Shown piece by piece: positions 1-12,166 of a stretch of 59,209 nt of DNA. The notes beneath the pieces are model-generated. The model saw only the letters and a list, made by a program, of their open reading frames with translations, was not told the origin of the DNA and did no database searches. Source of the DNA: Calycina herbarum (lineage: Eukaryota > Ascomycota > Leotiomycetes > Helotiales > Pezizellaceae); contig LLEY01000270.1 of the NCBI GenBank assembly GCA_001414485.1, forward strand, positions 1 through 59,209. Reading direction: 5' to 3'. Both the position numbers and the translations under genes were made by a program. The stretch's first letter is position 1. Every line of letters starts with the position of its first letter.

Positions 1-2810
1 GTACTAAACATCGACCCAAACCCCACATCCCCACTCCCCATTGCCGCAAACGGATTATCAATCTGAAAAGCCGGGGTAAGACCACTTCCCGTGCTCTCCA
101 CCATATTAGTATCCATCCCCGGATACCTCGTGCCGCCCGGACTCTGCGCAGCCATAAAGGCGGCAGAATTCGGCGTCAAACCTCCAGATAACATGCCGAG
201 GGTCATAGCAGCAGAGTGTTCAGGTTTCATGCTATCCTCGTTGAACATTGGGAAGGCCTGAGAAGCAGTGGCGGCATCGACTCCCGCTGGACTCTTGACC
301 TTGTCAAGGAGGAGTTTGAGGATGCTCGATGCTTTGTAGGCTTCCATGCTCGTGTCGGCTGATTCCTGCCAGATCTGCTGCGACTTTTCGAGACTGGCGA
401 GCATCTCGGCCCGTTGGTCTGGGGTCCAGAAGTAGAGGTCGTGACCAAGTGGGCGTACTACCGTCGACTCGGCTATCTTGTCGTAATACTGGTCGACACA
501 CACGATCATCGCGGCAAGCAGATAATCGTGTTTTGTGAGGGATGAAATGAACCATTTCATGGCTCGCATACGACCACCAAGTTGAGACTCTTGATAAAGC
601 TTCGCTTGGTGATGTAAAACTTCCAGCGCTGCCTCCACGCATACCCGACGCGAGTGTGCGTAACGAGGATTCTGCCGAGCTCGCGTAAGATGTTTTCGAT
701 GAAGTACGCAAACAGTCTTTTGCCAGAAAATATCGAGATTGAATCGCTGCATGAGTAATGTAGCAGGGTCATGCATACATTCCTCTAGCGGGCGTAGGCG
801 AAGATGTGGTGGCATATTGGCTTTAATTTCCCTCAACCGAGTATCTCGCTTCAGGATTTCATCGTAGCTCATAGGGGCTCCTTGAACAGTATTGATTTCT
901 TCCAAAATCGAACCAAATTCGAAAGATATTTGCGCCTTAATAATCATATAGGAGATGGGTGTAGGTTCGGTAAAGGGTCTGGCGGGAGGCAATACTTTGG
1001 AGTCTGGTCCGAATTCGTCTTCGAAAATATTTCGTGGTAGCGCGCAATCGCAATCGAAATTTCGTATCATTCCTGGAAGAGAAAGTTGGAAGGAAAACAT
1101 GGTGTCCATTTGTCTCACAAAGGCCCAAACGCGTCTCCTCATCTCAGCTTGGTATGGGCTGATTCCTGCAAACCTGCCTGGGTCTCGATGATATCCCATT
1201 CTCATCGATAAACGAACGATGATGCCAACTATCACCCACATAGCAACTTCAGCATCTGTGCCGCTTGAATGCTCGCCGTGTACATAAAGAATCAATGTCT
1301 CGATCGTATAGATGGATGATTTTGTGTAATCGGAATTGACTAGGCATTGTACCGTCCGTAGTCGATATTCTGCAGCTAATTCACGAGTACGACCTTGAAA
1401 ATGTTAAGACTAGCTCGGGGGTATTAGGAGTGTCTCTTCACTAACCTTTCCATTCTATAGGCTCATCGCCAATCTTGTTATATGATTGCATACCAAGACA
1501 TAAAACCGAATAAAGAAGACCGAGCCATACTATCGATGTTTTGGTTGGATCTTGCCAGTGTTCATGAAGTTGTTTGTGAAATGTGGGGGAGTGGAGAATA
1601 TGAACTGCTGGATCATAGGAATTGAAGTATCGAGTTACAAGCTTATCCACCGCTGACTTGGGAGGGACCTCTCTGCGTAGCTCTGTATCCGAGACCGTTC
1701 CATGTGAATTGAATAGGAAAGCTGGTGCTTTGTCGTCTTTATTGGGTTTAGACTGTTGGATTTTCTCCAGGTTACGCTCGAGCTCTTTCTTGTGCGTGGC
1801 AAAATAATTCTTGACTTCGCTAATCTGTAGGGGGGATTAGTGATCTCTTTGGAACAAAAGCTTGCCCCAAACGCCTCCATCGAACAGACCATCCAACATT
1901 GCCAAGAAAAGATACCAATTACTGTACATCTGTCAAAGCTTGGCTTTGCTTTCCCCATGAATTGGCATCGTCGCCGAGAGATCGCCGCTCTCGCCGAACA
2001 ACACCAAATCACGGAAACAGAGTATGGGTATCGGCCGCGGAAAAGGGGAAAAGAAGAAGACTAAAAAGGGGGGAAAACCAACGTCTGCGAGAACTGTGTG
2101 CCAATGTGAATCGCCAAAATACATTTCTTTTCCTTTATCTTGATCAACCTTGAGATGACCCATAGAGTTAGTAACACCCTCAACTTCACTAGCTTCACCT
2201 TCTTCTTCTTCTTTGATCATATCGTCTTCCTCGGGATCTAGCTCGAGGGGGTAACCGGAGGAACCTGCACTGTCACTCTGTGATCGGGATATGGCTGCTG
2301 CTGCTGCGGCAGGGCCAGCCGATTGGGAGCCATTCGTCATCAAGGAAAGAACCAGGCCTTCTAAACGGTCAATACGATTTTGCATATCATCAGGTGTGGT
2401 TGCTCCTTGACTTTGGTTCTTCTTGCGGGAACCCGGCGCTGCGTAGGAACATGACGAAGCGTCTCCTCTTCGTACACTTGTGAAAATTAGCACAATGATT
2501 CTTTTCGCCCAAGGGAGCTAAGGGGCAGCGGACTTTGGGGACTCGAAAGGAGGGGAAAAAGGAATAGTTAGCTTACCAGTTCTCGCATGGGTGCGACCGG
2601 TTACACTTCAACCTGTAATGTGTCAGTGGGCGTTCCACGGTGACCCCGAAGATCTGCTTTCAGCAGGTTGTGGGAAACGACTCACTTTCGGTGCCGGCAT
2701 GGTCCACATGATAGAGGGACCCTGTTTCTTTTGCGCACAACACGATATTGCCCGTCTGGGGAGTTGCCTCCAGCGCTCGAGGACGTGGTAGAGGGGGGAG
2801 TGGGCGTCAT
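1..2810 (-). CDS. Zn2Cys6 fungal-specific transcription factor, 3' end outside the window
   Basis: Nuclear DNA-binding regulator of the Gal4 type. Predicted exons on the minus strand: 2810-2686, 2613-2577, 2476-2083, 1824-1446 and 1393 to the edge. The start is the first ATG, at 2810. The six zinc-binding cysteines are spread over exons 1-3 with spacing C-x2-C-x6-C-x5-C-x2-C-x8-C; the first block reads LSCGPCRHRK and the second LKCNRSHPCENC. A short coiled linker follows (MQNRIDRLEGLVLSLM), then an acidic stretch (EEDDMIKEEEEGE), then a long region resembling the fungal-specific transcription factor middle domain (for example RYFNSYDPAVHILHSPTF and RRRVWAFVRQMDTMFS). The C-terminal tail is Pro/Gly/Met-rich and still open at position 1. 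The donor after exon 3 (GTTGGT) is weak. The target genes cannot be inferred; the nearest same-strand gene is the multicopper oxidase 2.3 kb upstream. Confidence 0.9.
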
Positions 2811-5088
2811 GTTCAATTTATGATTTGTAAAATGTGGAAAAACCAGTTATGGGACAAACGAACAGTCAGAACTTAGAGGGGAACCCTCAGAACAATATCA
2901 GACCGCAAGTGTATTCCCGCTCCAGGGGGCCCTTTATCGGCCAGATACAATGCCGACCAACAGAAATAGGATGATTCCGTGGCAAGAGAGCCAATAACCA
3001 GAGGATGATCCCGGGCCACGAACGATTCTCTTTGGCCAACAGCCCTGAAAGGGTTTAGATCAGATATGGAAGCTGGGGCTCCTCAATACGTGGGGTTACT
3101 GTCGACTGTGCAGATATTTGCCTGCCCTACAGCCACTCAGAAACGATGGCCCCAGAGGTAAAATGGGCTCCAGGCCGTATAAATGTCGCGCGGTCTCCCT
3201 GAAATGGCCGATTGATTCCCAACCCGTCCAGCTCTCGATCAAAATCCAGAGTCTATCGTCCTTCTCCGCTTTCTATGGCCTTCTCTAGCCGTATCTCAGC
3301 AAGCCAGTGGCAATTATCTTCACCACTCTCACTCGAGGTGTCTGGGCCGAGCAATCAACGTGAGATGACCACCTAGTCCTTAATATCAAGTGGTCCCTGA
3401 GGCGACAGACTACACCGACTCAATGCAATGCTTGGGAACCCGCCACCGGACGTTCAGTTTAGCTCCGTCACTCTTACGTTGCGCGTGGGAGCTCTCGCCA
3501 GCTTGGTTTATGAGTTAGAGACTCTTGATGTTCGTTGGTCTGGCGCAAGATGAATGCACCCTTGACAGTGCAGATCAGATTGGCCCTTTGCCCGGAGAGG
3601 ACAATTTGTAATGTTTGAGATTTGCTGCGCTGCAGGTTCACCGTCTGATGGAGGAATTGTTCTATTTGCGACTGCACCCCTTCCTGGTCCTTCACACGCT
3701 GTTGCTGGGTGCCTGATGGAATGGTCTTTGGAGTCGGAACTGGGAATGATTCCATTAGCTTCTTTTGCCACATTCTTTCCCGCCTGCCGGAGAAGGAGGG
3801 TGTGGATGTGTAGGTCTTACAGATGTATTCGTTGCGATTGATGTTGAAAGAAACTCGGGCTAACGATTACTAGCTAGGGACGGAACCACGGTTTCGCATG
3901 CGACAGCTACTGCTCCTCTCTTCTCTCGCTCGACGAGGGATTTCGGTGATGCTGTGGATCAAGTCGGAGACGCCTTTTTCCCTCTACACAAACTTCCCAA
4001 ATCAAATCCCGAATGGTGGTGGGCTGTTGTGGTTGAAGTTGCGTTGAAGCTTGCTCGCCAAAGTATGGCATGTACTCTGCTCACCAGAGTGGTGGTCGAG
4101 GTTCGAAAATGCGCGTCGCGGCTTTGGCCAGCCTTGTTCGCCTGACTGTACGGATCCTGCCTCTTTAATTGGTGCTTGGTCCGCCCGTTTGTCAGCACTT
4201 GCCGGATTCTGTAGTGACGTGAAGAACCGCTCCAAATTCGGTCGTAGAGCGGGGTCAACGAAGCTCCTGTCGGCCGTAGGTGAATTATTCCACCCGATTT
4301 AGAACTTAGGGATGATTTGTTTCTTCTCGCCACTGATGATAAATTTCGACTTGGTGATACAACTTGTAGGCGACTCCGAGAGATAGAGGATTGTTAAGAA
4401 TTTATCAATGTCAACTGATCTCCTGGGGTAGGAAATTAAGGTAGTAAGATTGCGTCGTTCTTCCTGGATGTGGTTCTGGATTTACACCCAAATCTTAATG
4501 CTGACAAGGCCAGGCTTGAGCCAGGTAGCAATGAGTCACTCGCCGTATTTGAGTAGATGGGAACTTTACTTGGAAGAAGCCAGTAAGAAGAGATAGAATT
4601 GCTTAACTCCATTATCACCGAAGCTTGTAAAGTATATAAATGAAGTGGGCCGTGTGTAACTTCACAAGTTTTGGAAAACAAAAGACGGCCGGCTGGAATG
4701 ATTGCTTTGTAATATTTGATTTCACCTATTCTTCTTCCCTATGTTTGAATTGTTCAATCTACTTGGGTATAATACTAATGATATATACAGATATGTAAGA
4801 AAATGATAAACTTGTGACTCTCGGCACGGGGGTATATTCAAAAAGTGTGTCAGTAGTGTCCTATCGCCCGTCGCTTTTCCCCCTTTCGAGAATCGAGATT
4901 TTATATCGAATCTCGTTTGAATTCCACAGAAGCCCATGTGAGTCTTGTTGGCGTCTGGCAGCGCAATTTGACCACATGGTATGATGCTTCTTTTCCAGTA
5001 TATTCTGGGCCTTCATGGGTGTTCCCGTTGATGGCTCTTCCAGAGCGCTGGCCTTGCTATATTTTTTTATATCCTTGGAGTCTGGATA
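2811..5088. other. Intergenic region, no supported gene
   Basis: This holds the promoter of the Zn2Cys6 regulator (right of 2810) and the 3' flank of the multicopper oxidase. Two short open frames on the minus strand (3474-3773 and 3959-4333) have no recognisable domain, no clear splice connection and ordinary intergenic composition. I see no repeat or RNA gene here. Confidence 0.5.
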
Positions 5089-7203
5089 TCAACCACCAAT
5101 ACCAAATCCGAACCATTGACTGTCCTTTGGTGCCGCTCCCTTCTCCAAATCCTCGATTTTTGCCGAACAAAGTTGGCGATTGGCCTCGGGAATTTGCCAT
5201 TGCGCAACTTCGTCGACTCGACTTAGAAATTGCATAGCTAGGCCAGCTTCGGAATGCCACGCCATATGGCAATGGAAGGCCCATACTCCTGGGTTATCTG
5301 CGATAAACCTCAACGCCAACCATCCAAAGCCTTCGGCCGTTGCAACATCCCGCCGGATCAGGTTATCCAGCGCCCCCTCATGTCCTTGAGCAACTCCTTT
5401 TCCTTCTGGTTCAAGGCCCAGAGTTTCATAACCAGGAAACATGCCATGCCCCTGTCCTAGAACCCAAAATTTGTGCCCGTGTAAGTGCATGGGATGGTTC
5501 CCCTCATCAAAATTTTGAATGATGAGATCCACAGTCTTAATTCCACTATGTTGAATCAAGAAGTCGTTTTTTAAATCGTATGCCTCGGAATTGACGCCAT
5601 TTATATTTGTACTTTTCACGAAGCTTTCGTTTCTGCTGCTCAGACCATCCACAGAGCGGTGTAAAGTTGGTTGTTGAAGATTTGGACGGAAAGTTGACGC
5701 ATTAAAAAACCCTCTTTCTAGCCTCCAGTCTCCAATTTCAAGGTTGGAACGTAGGTAGTAGCTATGGTCTGCCACGGCTGGGGCTGGTCGCAACGCCGAA
5801 GGAATATAGGTAGTTGTATTCATATCTTTGCATATAACTTCCATTCCTTGGTTCCAAGCTCTTGAAATTGGTTGTGCTCTTGCAGCCTTCTTGCTCTTCT
5901 TTCGTCCTGCTGGCGTGTAGTGTATAGCGGCCATTACTTCATCTGCGCCTGGACCAGGTAGCGCAGGATCTGACCAGCAGTGGGATACCATTCTAGCGCG
6001 AAGCCAGAACGAATCGCTAGATGTCTGATTCGCTTTTAAAATGATACTATACCGCTGAGCGGGGCTAATCATCAAACTTGTGTCGTATGCAGGCAGAATA
6101 TCAGTTCCATCGACTTCAGTGATGGCAAATTGATGCTCGTCAATGGACACTTGAAACCAAGCAAAAGCACCGACGTTGATAACTCGTAAACGATGATTCT
6201 GGTTCGCTGTCAAGTCGAATTGTGGTGAGGCGCATGTTGAGTTGTCGCACATTCGATGCGGAAGTTGGGTACAATCCCTTCGATTCAACCCATTTATGAG
6301 AGCTCCGTCTGGGATTGGAGAAGCCTCGCTTCCAGGTTCTAATGTGCTAACCAAAAGTCCACTGCTCACATCATGATAGTAGTCTTGAAGCATTAGAACT
6401 CGATCCGAAGCATATGGGATTTCCTGGAGTGCTTTCTCCTCTGGAGCATGCACCACTAACGGCCCATAAAGACCGTCTGAAGCTTGTACAGCTTGATGGC
6501 CATGGTAATAATAAGAGCCATGCTGACCCGTAATCGTGAATTCGTAGCGAAATTTGCGCCCCGGCGCAATGGGACATTGCGTGACTCCCGTCGTTCCGTC
6601 CATCCAATTTGTACCGTTTTGAAAAAGTCCATGGAAATGTATGGAAGTCGCGTTGACGCTCTGATTGTCCACATTGATGGAAATGGTATCTCCAACATTA
6701 CACTCAATCATGGGTCCAGGAAATTGGCCATTGATTGTGAGCATTGGTCGGAATACGCCATCCGGGTTTCCAACAATATCCGTCACAGTCCATTTATATT
6801 CTCTCCGTTGTTTTGGCGCATCGAAATTCCAAGCTGGGTTCAATATGTAGTCCGCGGGAGACCGTCGAAAGCCCCCAATCCCATGCATTTCCACTGGTTC
6901 CTTCAATACATCGTCACGAACAATAAAGGTTCGGGCAAACAGAATCAGGGCGAAGAAGGTGGTTATCACCACCAGAATCGAAGCCATGATCCCCCATATG
7001 GGCCGCAGATGCCATTCCTCCTTGTAATATACACCATCGACCTCGACGAGGTTATTGTTGCTCGTATCTTCGTGGCCTGGCAGAAGTCGGTCTCCTTGCC
7101 CTCCCCTCGTTTCATCGTCCAGATCATCTTCTTTCTCCTCCATCTCCACATCCTCGAGAAAGTCGGCCGACGTAGCACGCCTGTTTTCTTCGTATGAAGC
7201 CAT
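5089..7203 (-). CDS. Membrane-anchored multicopper oxidase (laccase-like)
   Basis: Intronless 704-residue copper enzyme, expected to oxidise phenolic or metal substrates with four-electron reduction of O2. All four copper-binding blocks are present: HFHG at 189-192, YYHGH at 232-236, HPMHLHGH in the last third, and HCHMAWH at 644-650 with the type 1 cysteine at 645. The residue ten places after that cysteine is Leu, the axial position seen in ascomycete laccases. Unlike secreted laccases there is no N-terminal signal peptide: residues 1-65 are acidic (EMEEKEDDLDDE) and precede one hydrophobic helix at about 69-90. That makes a type II membrane protein with the oxidase outside the cytosol or in the lumen. 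The C-terminus ends FGFGIGG rather than the DSGL plug of classical ascomycete laccases. Known Fet3 ferroxidases carry the anchor at the C-terminus, so this is a different arrangement. Substrate unknown. Start is the only ATG before the acidic tail. Confidence 0.9.
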   Translation of the reverse strand: MASYEENRRATSADFLEDVEMEEKEDDLDDETRGGQGDRLLPGHEDTSNNNLVEVDGVYYKEEWHLRPIWGIMASILVVITTFFALILFARTFIVRDDVLKEPVEMHGIGGFRRSPADYILNPAWNFDAPKQRREYKWTVTDIVGNPDGVFRPMLTINGQFPGPMIECNVGDTISINVDNQSVNATSIHFHGLFQNGTNWMDGTTGVTQCPIAPGRKFRYEFTITGQHGSYYYHGHQAVQASDGLYGPLVVHAPEEKALQEIPYASDRVLMLQDYYHDVSSGLLVSTLEPGSEASPIPDGALINGLNRRDCTQLPHRMCDNSTCASPQFDLTANQNHRLRVINVGAFAWFQVSIDEHQFAITEVDGTDILPAYDTSLMISPAQRYSIILKANQTSSDSFWLRARMVSHCWSDPALPGPGADEVMAAIHYTPAGRKKSKKAARAQPISRAWNQGMEVICKDMNTTTYIPSALRPAPAVADHSYYLRSNLEIGDWRLERGFFNASTFRPNLQQPTLHRSVDGLSSRNESFVKSTNINGVNSEAYDLKNDFLIQHSGIKTVDLIIQNFDEGNHPMHLHGHKFWVLGQGHGMFPGYETLGLEPEGKGVAQGHEGALDNLIRRDVATAEGFGWLALRFIADNPGVWAFHCHMAWHSEAGLAMQFLSRVDEVAQWQIPEANRQLCSAKIEDLEKGAAPKDSQWFGFGIGG

Positions 7204-8837
7204 GCTGTATTCAAGTATGTGCGATAGCTGTTGTTGAGCTAGAGGGGTGACTTCTGAAGGTCGTTGTGAAAGCGGTTTGTTTCAAGGCATTCTCGATGAA
7301 ACAATGTCTGGATGTCGCCACACCGATGCGATGAGCCGAGGGAAGATTCAACAATCGAAGTGTCCAAGGTTGTGAATAACAGTTTGTGCGAGGTGAAGAG
7401 AGATTAGAGAGATTAGAGAGATTAGAGAGATCTAGAGAGATCTAGAGAGATCTAGAGAGATCTGGGGCGGGTATGTAGTCGTCCGATGTGGCATAAAATA
7501 AGAAGAAGCCAAGGCTTGCGGCTGTTTGGGAAGGCTTGAAGTGAGTTCAAGTGACTGCCGGAGGTCTTGGGGGTCGTGAGAATTGTGAAAAGGGAGGGAG
7601 AGAAGGACAGAAAGAGAGAAGGGAGAAGAGCGAAGGGAGGGGTGACAGGCTCAGTGTGGTAGGATGTGACGATACACCATTTGCGATGCTCGAGTAATAC
7701 AAGTAATGGTTCCTCGAGACTCTCGAGGTCGTGGCTGTGGGACCCAATGCAAATGCAGTGCAATGGAGTTTCCAATGGCCTCGGCTTGTCCGTCCCGACT
7801 CGGGATTTCTCTGGCTTCTCTCGCCTTCTTCACATACCGGATATTTGCCAATCAGGACACATCTCCTTCGCACGAGTTAAATGGTCGGTGGAAGGCTGGA
7901 AGCAGGTGTTGGATGGATTGCAGACGGTTCGTTGCTCCTTCCTCAACGACGTTAGCCCCGGTGGGTCTTGGCGTCTTGGCGTCTTTGAAGGTTCAGAATT
8001 ACGACGGATGGCAGCGGGCAGGAAATGCTTGTCGACGCCTTTGGAGCAGAGTTGACAGGGAGGCACGGAGAGGTGCATGGCCAAGACATTGACATCCAAT
8101 CATCTGCACCACGATGGCAATCTTGCAGATATTGATTCCGATTTTGAAGGCCTCAAAGCTTGTCTCCATCCAAAGTTTCCTGGAAGATGGAATGTCGTGC
8201 GAGTATGGTGGGGAAAAAGCAACGTTGGACTCCTTTTTCTGCTCGTCTAGTCTCGTCTAGTTTCCCCTCCAGCCAGCAAACAACGCGACTACAATTGGGT
8301 ACTTCGGTCCATCGGTCCATCCTTGAGGAAGATTATCCCTTCCCCGTACAAGTCTTCTATCCATGCAGGTGCACAAACAGGTGCACAAACAGGTACACAT
8401 GCGCAGCTAGCGGGCTCGTGTTGCTTCAAGGGCCGAGAACTCGCTGGCCTAGCGTGGCTGCTAATGGCGAATAAGGTGAGGTATAGTACAATTGGAGTGA
8501 CTGTGAATGGTAATTGCTGTAGCGGGGAATCAACCTAGAGATTCATCCCATTCACAAGACTACCTAGGCACCACTTCCAAACCCACGTTCTTCCCTTTCT
8601 AGGTTATTCACAGTCACTCTCCTCCTCGTCCAATTCCTCGGGTCCACCGCGACTTTTTCCAATCCCAGGACAGAACCCAGTTGGGAAACTGCAGGGTGCA
8701 TACCGTCAGCCTTCCTCCCGGGTTCGAATGCTTTGCACGTACAAGTACCTAGCCATCCCACATCTTGGCTCTGCTTCGATTTCGGTTCCCTACTAGTCAC
8801 CTGCATTCCAAGACTTCCGTCAACCCCTCAAATCAAG
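7204..8837. other. Divergent intergenic region between multicopper oxidase and acid phosphatase
   Basis: A 1.6-kb divergent promoter region. It contains a purine-rich tandem repeat near 7400, a short direct repeat (GTGCACAAACAG, twice, around 8369-8392) and a 14-bp inverted repeat (GAGTGACTGTGAAT near 8495 and its complement near 8606). Open frames at 7452-8099 on both strands are low-complexity and unlike any known protein. No gene is supported. Confidence 0.5.
7398..7463. repeat. Decamer tandem repeat AGATTAGAGA / TCTAGAGAGA
   Basis: About six imperfect 10-bp units: first (AGATTAGAG)-type units, then TCTAGAGAGA units. It lies about 200 bp upstream of the multicopper oxidase start, in its likely 5' UTR or promoter. 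Confidence 0.85.
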
Positions 8838-10312
8838 ATGCGTTTCTCCTTGCTATCTGCTGCCTCTTTGGCATCGGTCGTTGTAGCTGCGCCGGCTTCT
8901 ACAAACCCAACTGCCACAGCTAGATCCGATGTTCTCGCTGCCCAGGCTACTGCACTCACACGTTCGCCTACAAGCAACGTGAAGGGCAAGGTCTTTGATC
9001 GGTATGTCTCTATCTGGTTCGAGAATACCGATTATGATATGGCTGCTGGTGATCGTTAGTATTCCCTTCTTCATCTCTTACCGATTTGTAGCTTACATGA
9101 ATTAGCCAACTTCCAGTTCTTTGCCAAGAAGGGAATCACTTTGCGTAATAACTTTGCCGTCACCCACCCAAGTGAGCCCAACTACAGTACGTATTTTCAT
9201 TTTCCCCTTGTTTCTTCTCATTCTGGGACTCCATCCATAACGTAGGAATAATTCATAAAACAAGAAATTGTATGCTGACTTGGATTTAAAAGTGGCTGCC
9301 GTTGGTGGTGAGTTCTTCGGTCTTGACTCGGATCCTTTCACCGCGGTCCCCCAAAACGTATCATCTGTTGTAGACTTGCTAGAGGAGAAGGGAATCACTT
9401 GGGGACTTTACCAAGAAGATATGCCCTACTCCGGATATCAAGGTTTCGACTGGGTCAATCAACAAAACGGTGCTAATGACTACGTCCGCAAACACAAGTA
9501 AGTCTAGCAGAACTCAAGAATCTAAAATACAACTGACCTTCTTCAGCCCTGAAATATTATACAACAACGTTGCCACCAACCCCGAGCGAGCTGCCCTCGT
9601 CAAGAACACCACCATGTTCTTTGAAGACCTCAAAGCCAACACTCTCCCCCAATGGATGTTCATCACCCCTAACATGACCTCAGATGGTCACGATACCTCT
9701 GTAACTGTTGCAGGCGCATGGTTGAGAAATTTCTTAGAGCCCCTCCTCACAGACAAGAACTTCATGCAAAACACCCTCGTCCTAATCACCTTTGATGAAA
9801 ACGAAACCTACTCCATCCAAAACAACATTTTCTCCGTCCTCCTCGGTGACGCCGTTCCAGAAGAGCTAGTCGGAACAATCGACACAAATTATTACAACCA
9901 CTACTCTGAAATCTCCACAGTCGAAGCGAACTGGTACTTATCCCACTCCCCCCTTCCCCTCCCACTCTCCCATTCACAAACTAACAAAACCAGGGATCTC
10001 CACACCCTAGGCCGCTGGGACGTAGGCGCAAACGTTTTCTCCCTCGTAGCCTCCCACACCGGGGACCGCCTCCGCACCTGGACCGGCGACTTCTCCACGT
10101 ACTTCTTCAATTACTCATACCCAGGTATCTTCAACACAGCAGGGAAGTGGGCGCCTCAACCTGTTCCTGATGTCCACTCGAGGAGAAATGGGAGAACGAC
10201 TTTGCCTGCTATTAAGACGGAGTGGGAGAGTGAGCAGCCTAAGAATTATTATCATGGGCAGCTGGAAATTCCGGATGGGTATCATGTTCCGGTTTATCCT
10301 TTTAAGTTTTAA
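8838..10312 (+). CDS. Secreted acid phosphatase (phosphoesterase family)
   Basis: Predicted 402-residue enzyme releasing phosphate from organic esters outside the cell. Exons 8838-9054, 9106-9186, 9293-9497, 9547-9933 and 9994-10312 join in frame with GT..AG ends. The N-terminus (MRFSLLSAASLASVVVAAPA) is a signal peptide. Family motifs are visible in order: WFENTDYD near 60, HPSEPNY near 95, SVVDLLEEKGITW, then MTSDGHDTSV and ITFDENETY, whose Asp/His/Glu/Asn residues are the likely metal and phosphate ligands. Several NxT/S sites fit a glycoprotein. Length and motifs match fungal phosphate-repressible acid phosphatases with the PF04185-type phosphoesterase fold. The 9187-9292 intron is the least certain; the chosen acceptor at 9292 gives SEPNYMAAVGGEFF. 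Regulation by phosphate is expected from the family, but no clear CACGTG site was seen just upstream. Confidence 0.9.
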
Positions 10313-11743
10313 TGTGATGACTGGGGAGAGGGAGAATTATGTCTCTCGAAAGAAAGAGCGGCAAAGGGGAGGAGCGAGATAGTTAATTTCTAGTATATAA
10401 TTTTAATCTGTTTTTGATGGGTTTGTGGGTTGTTGAGGAATTTGAATTTTGGCATCCAGTTCTTTCTTGTTTTCTCACTTCCTAAGATTCCAGTTACTTG
10501 GCTCCGCTTCTAAAGTGACTACCGAGCAATAGATGGAGAGTAACTGGCTCTGACATTGATGATGAGAAATATATTGAGTGATTCGACTTGTTGTTTGTGT
10601 GTTGATTGTGAAAGGGTGGGCGAACTAGAATTGAGAAGCGAAAAGGTTAATAGTCCCTTTGTCGTAAAATTATACTCGCATCAAAATTGTATTACTTCTT
10701 TGGGAGAATTAAATTGTTGGGATGTTTTAGATCGTAAAATTTCTATTTATCTTTTTTTAAGATTGTGACAAATTTTTTCGAAAATTATACAACTCCTTTA
10801 GGAGAATGAAATTGTTGGGATGATTTTAGGTCGTAGGATATTTATTTTTATTTTTATGAAGATTATGCCAAATTTTTCGAAAACAAGTGAATTGTTGGTA
10901 TGATTTTAAGACGAGATAATTTAGAGAGATTTATGTAATTTCCTTCTCTGAAAAGGGTTTATCATTTTGAGATAAGGGGATAGGACTTTACAATCCTTGA
11001 TATAAGTTCTTTACTTGGGGCGTATCAAGATGGTTAGGGGCCGTTTTGGCTTTTAAGAGAAGCGTTCTCGCTTACTTGACACAACTCTCAAGATCGGACA
11101 ATGAGACGAGACGGAAATGATGCCGAGGCAATCGTGCCTAAGGAAACTCAGGGGTTGAGAAGGGAATCGAGAGAAGTTACCACGGCCTTGTTGAGAGATA
11201 GGTAGGTAATTGTATTTACAAACTTGTTTTCGGATGTCAATTAAGAATATCTCTTGTCTTGGTCTTGTGATTTATGCTTACTCGGTAGATTTAGCGCGTA
11301 TACCTACTCCTCATACTCATTAATTTATCAATTCTAGGACAATTACAACTGAGTCCCGAGCACGCTTAGGAGAACCAAAAAGGAAGGTTTAGCTGCCCGA
11401 AGCTCTTTCCCAATAAGGAACTTGGATAGCACAATGAAGAAAGTACAAAGAGATCGAATTGCCCTCTTTCAAATAACAAAGTAAAGTACAATAGCATAGT
11501 TAAATTATTACCCACTGATCATATTGCCTAATAAAGAAACAAAGGCAGAAGAGGGACAAGTAATTGAGAGGAATTGGAAAACAGGAGAAGGCCACACAAT
11601 TCTCCAAAACGAGAAAACAGGATAGATTCTAAAATATAAGAAGACCCCAATATCTTCCAACTCCTCAACAAGTTCTAATCCTATCACCACTCCCCTTCCA
11701 ACTCTTATTCTCATCACATCCACCACCACAAACCCAATTCAAC
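10313..11743. other. AT-rich intergenic region
   Basis: It holds the 3' flank of the phosphatase, the roughly 100-bp tandem repeat listed separately, and the promoter of the small gene at 11744. No coding potential was recognised. Confidence 0.5.
10681..10928. repeat. Three diverged tandem copies of a roughly 100-bp AT-rich unit
   Basis: Copies start near 10681, 10771 and 10871; the third is truncated. Shared blocks are AATTTTTTCGAAAA, GGAGAATGAAATTGTTGGGA, TGATTTTAGGTCGTA and AAGATTATGCCA. Copies 2 and 3 share the first block and the central ATTGTTGG..TGATTTTA block. Function unknown. Confidence 0.7.
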
Positions 11744-12166
11744 ATGACCGCACCTTACGAAATCAAAAACCTCGAGGACTTCCGCCAGGCCATGGCGGCA
11801 GCCCGAGCAAACAACGATCTAGGCGTTCTAATTCTCTCCCCAGAACTAGAAGTCTACCTAGCAGCCCACCCACCAAACGCCGATGCCAACCTAGACGCAG
11901 AGTCCAAAGACCTACTAGAGAAGCTACGCGGTCTCTCCCATGCCCGCCAGCAATTTCTCGCCAGTCTAGAACTTTTTACAATCATTCCGGGGGATGAACC
12001 TGGTGTTTTCACCACAAATCGTCCGCTTGCGTCTGAGAAGGAGGTTCACGATGCTGGTCAAGTGTTTACGCGAAATGCTTCCAAGGGAAGTGAGTTTGAT
12101 CTTTGGTTGACGCCGGAGCTTGAGGCGAGGATGAGGGAGAATGGCCACTTTGAAGGAATAATGTGA
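11744..12166 (+). CDS. Small orphan protein, 140 residues
   Basis: Intronless frame with a clear ATG after a pyrimidine- and A-rich leader (CACCACAAACCCAATTCAAC just before it). The product is soluble, with no signal peptide or membrane segment. It has a helical, alanine-rich first half (FRQAMAAARANNDLGVLILS, then ESKDLLEKLRGLSHARQQFL) and a second half ending LTPELEARMRENGHFEGIM. The third-base preference for C/G in the first half resembles the real genes nearby and differs from the flanking AT-rich DNA. I do not recognise a family. It may be a lineage-specific protein; no function can be assigned. Confidence 0.6.
   Translation: MTAPYEIKNLEDFRQAMAAARANNDLGVLILSPELEVYLAAHPPNADANLDAESKDLLEKLRGLSHARQQFLASLELFTIIPGDEPGVFTTNRPLASEKEVHDAGQVFTRNASKGSEFDLWLTPELEARMRENGHFEGIM

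Noticed and set aside
3474..4333. Two minus-strand frames of 99 and 124 codons
   Set aside because: No recognisable motif and no credible splice join; composition like the surrounding intergenic DNA.
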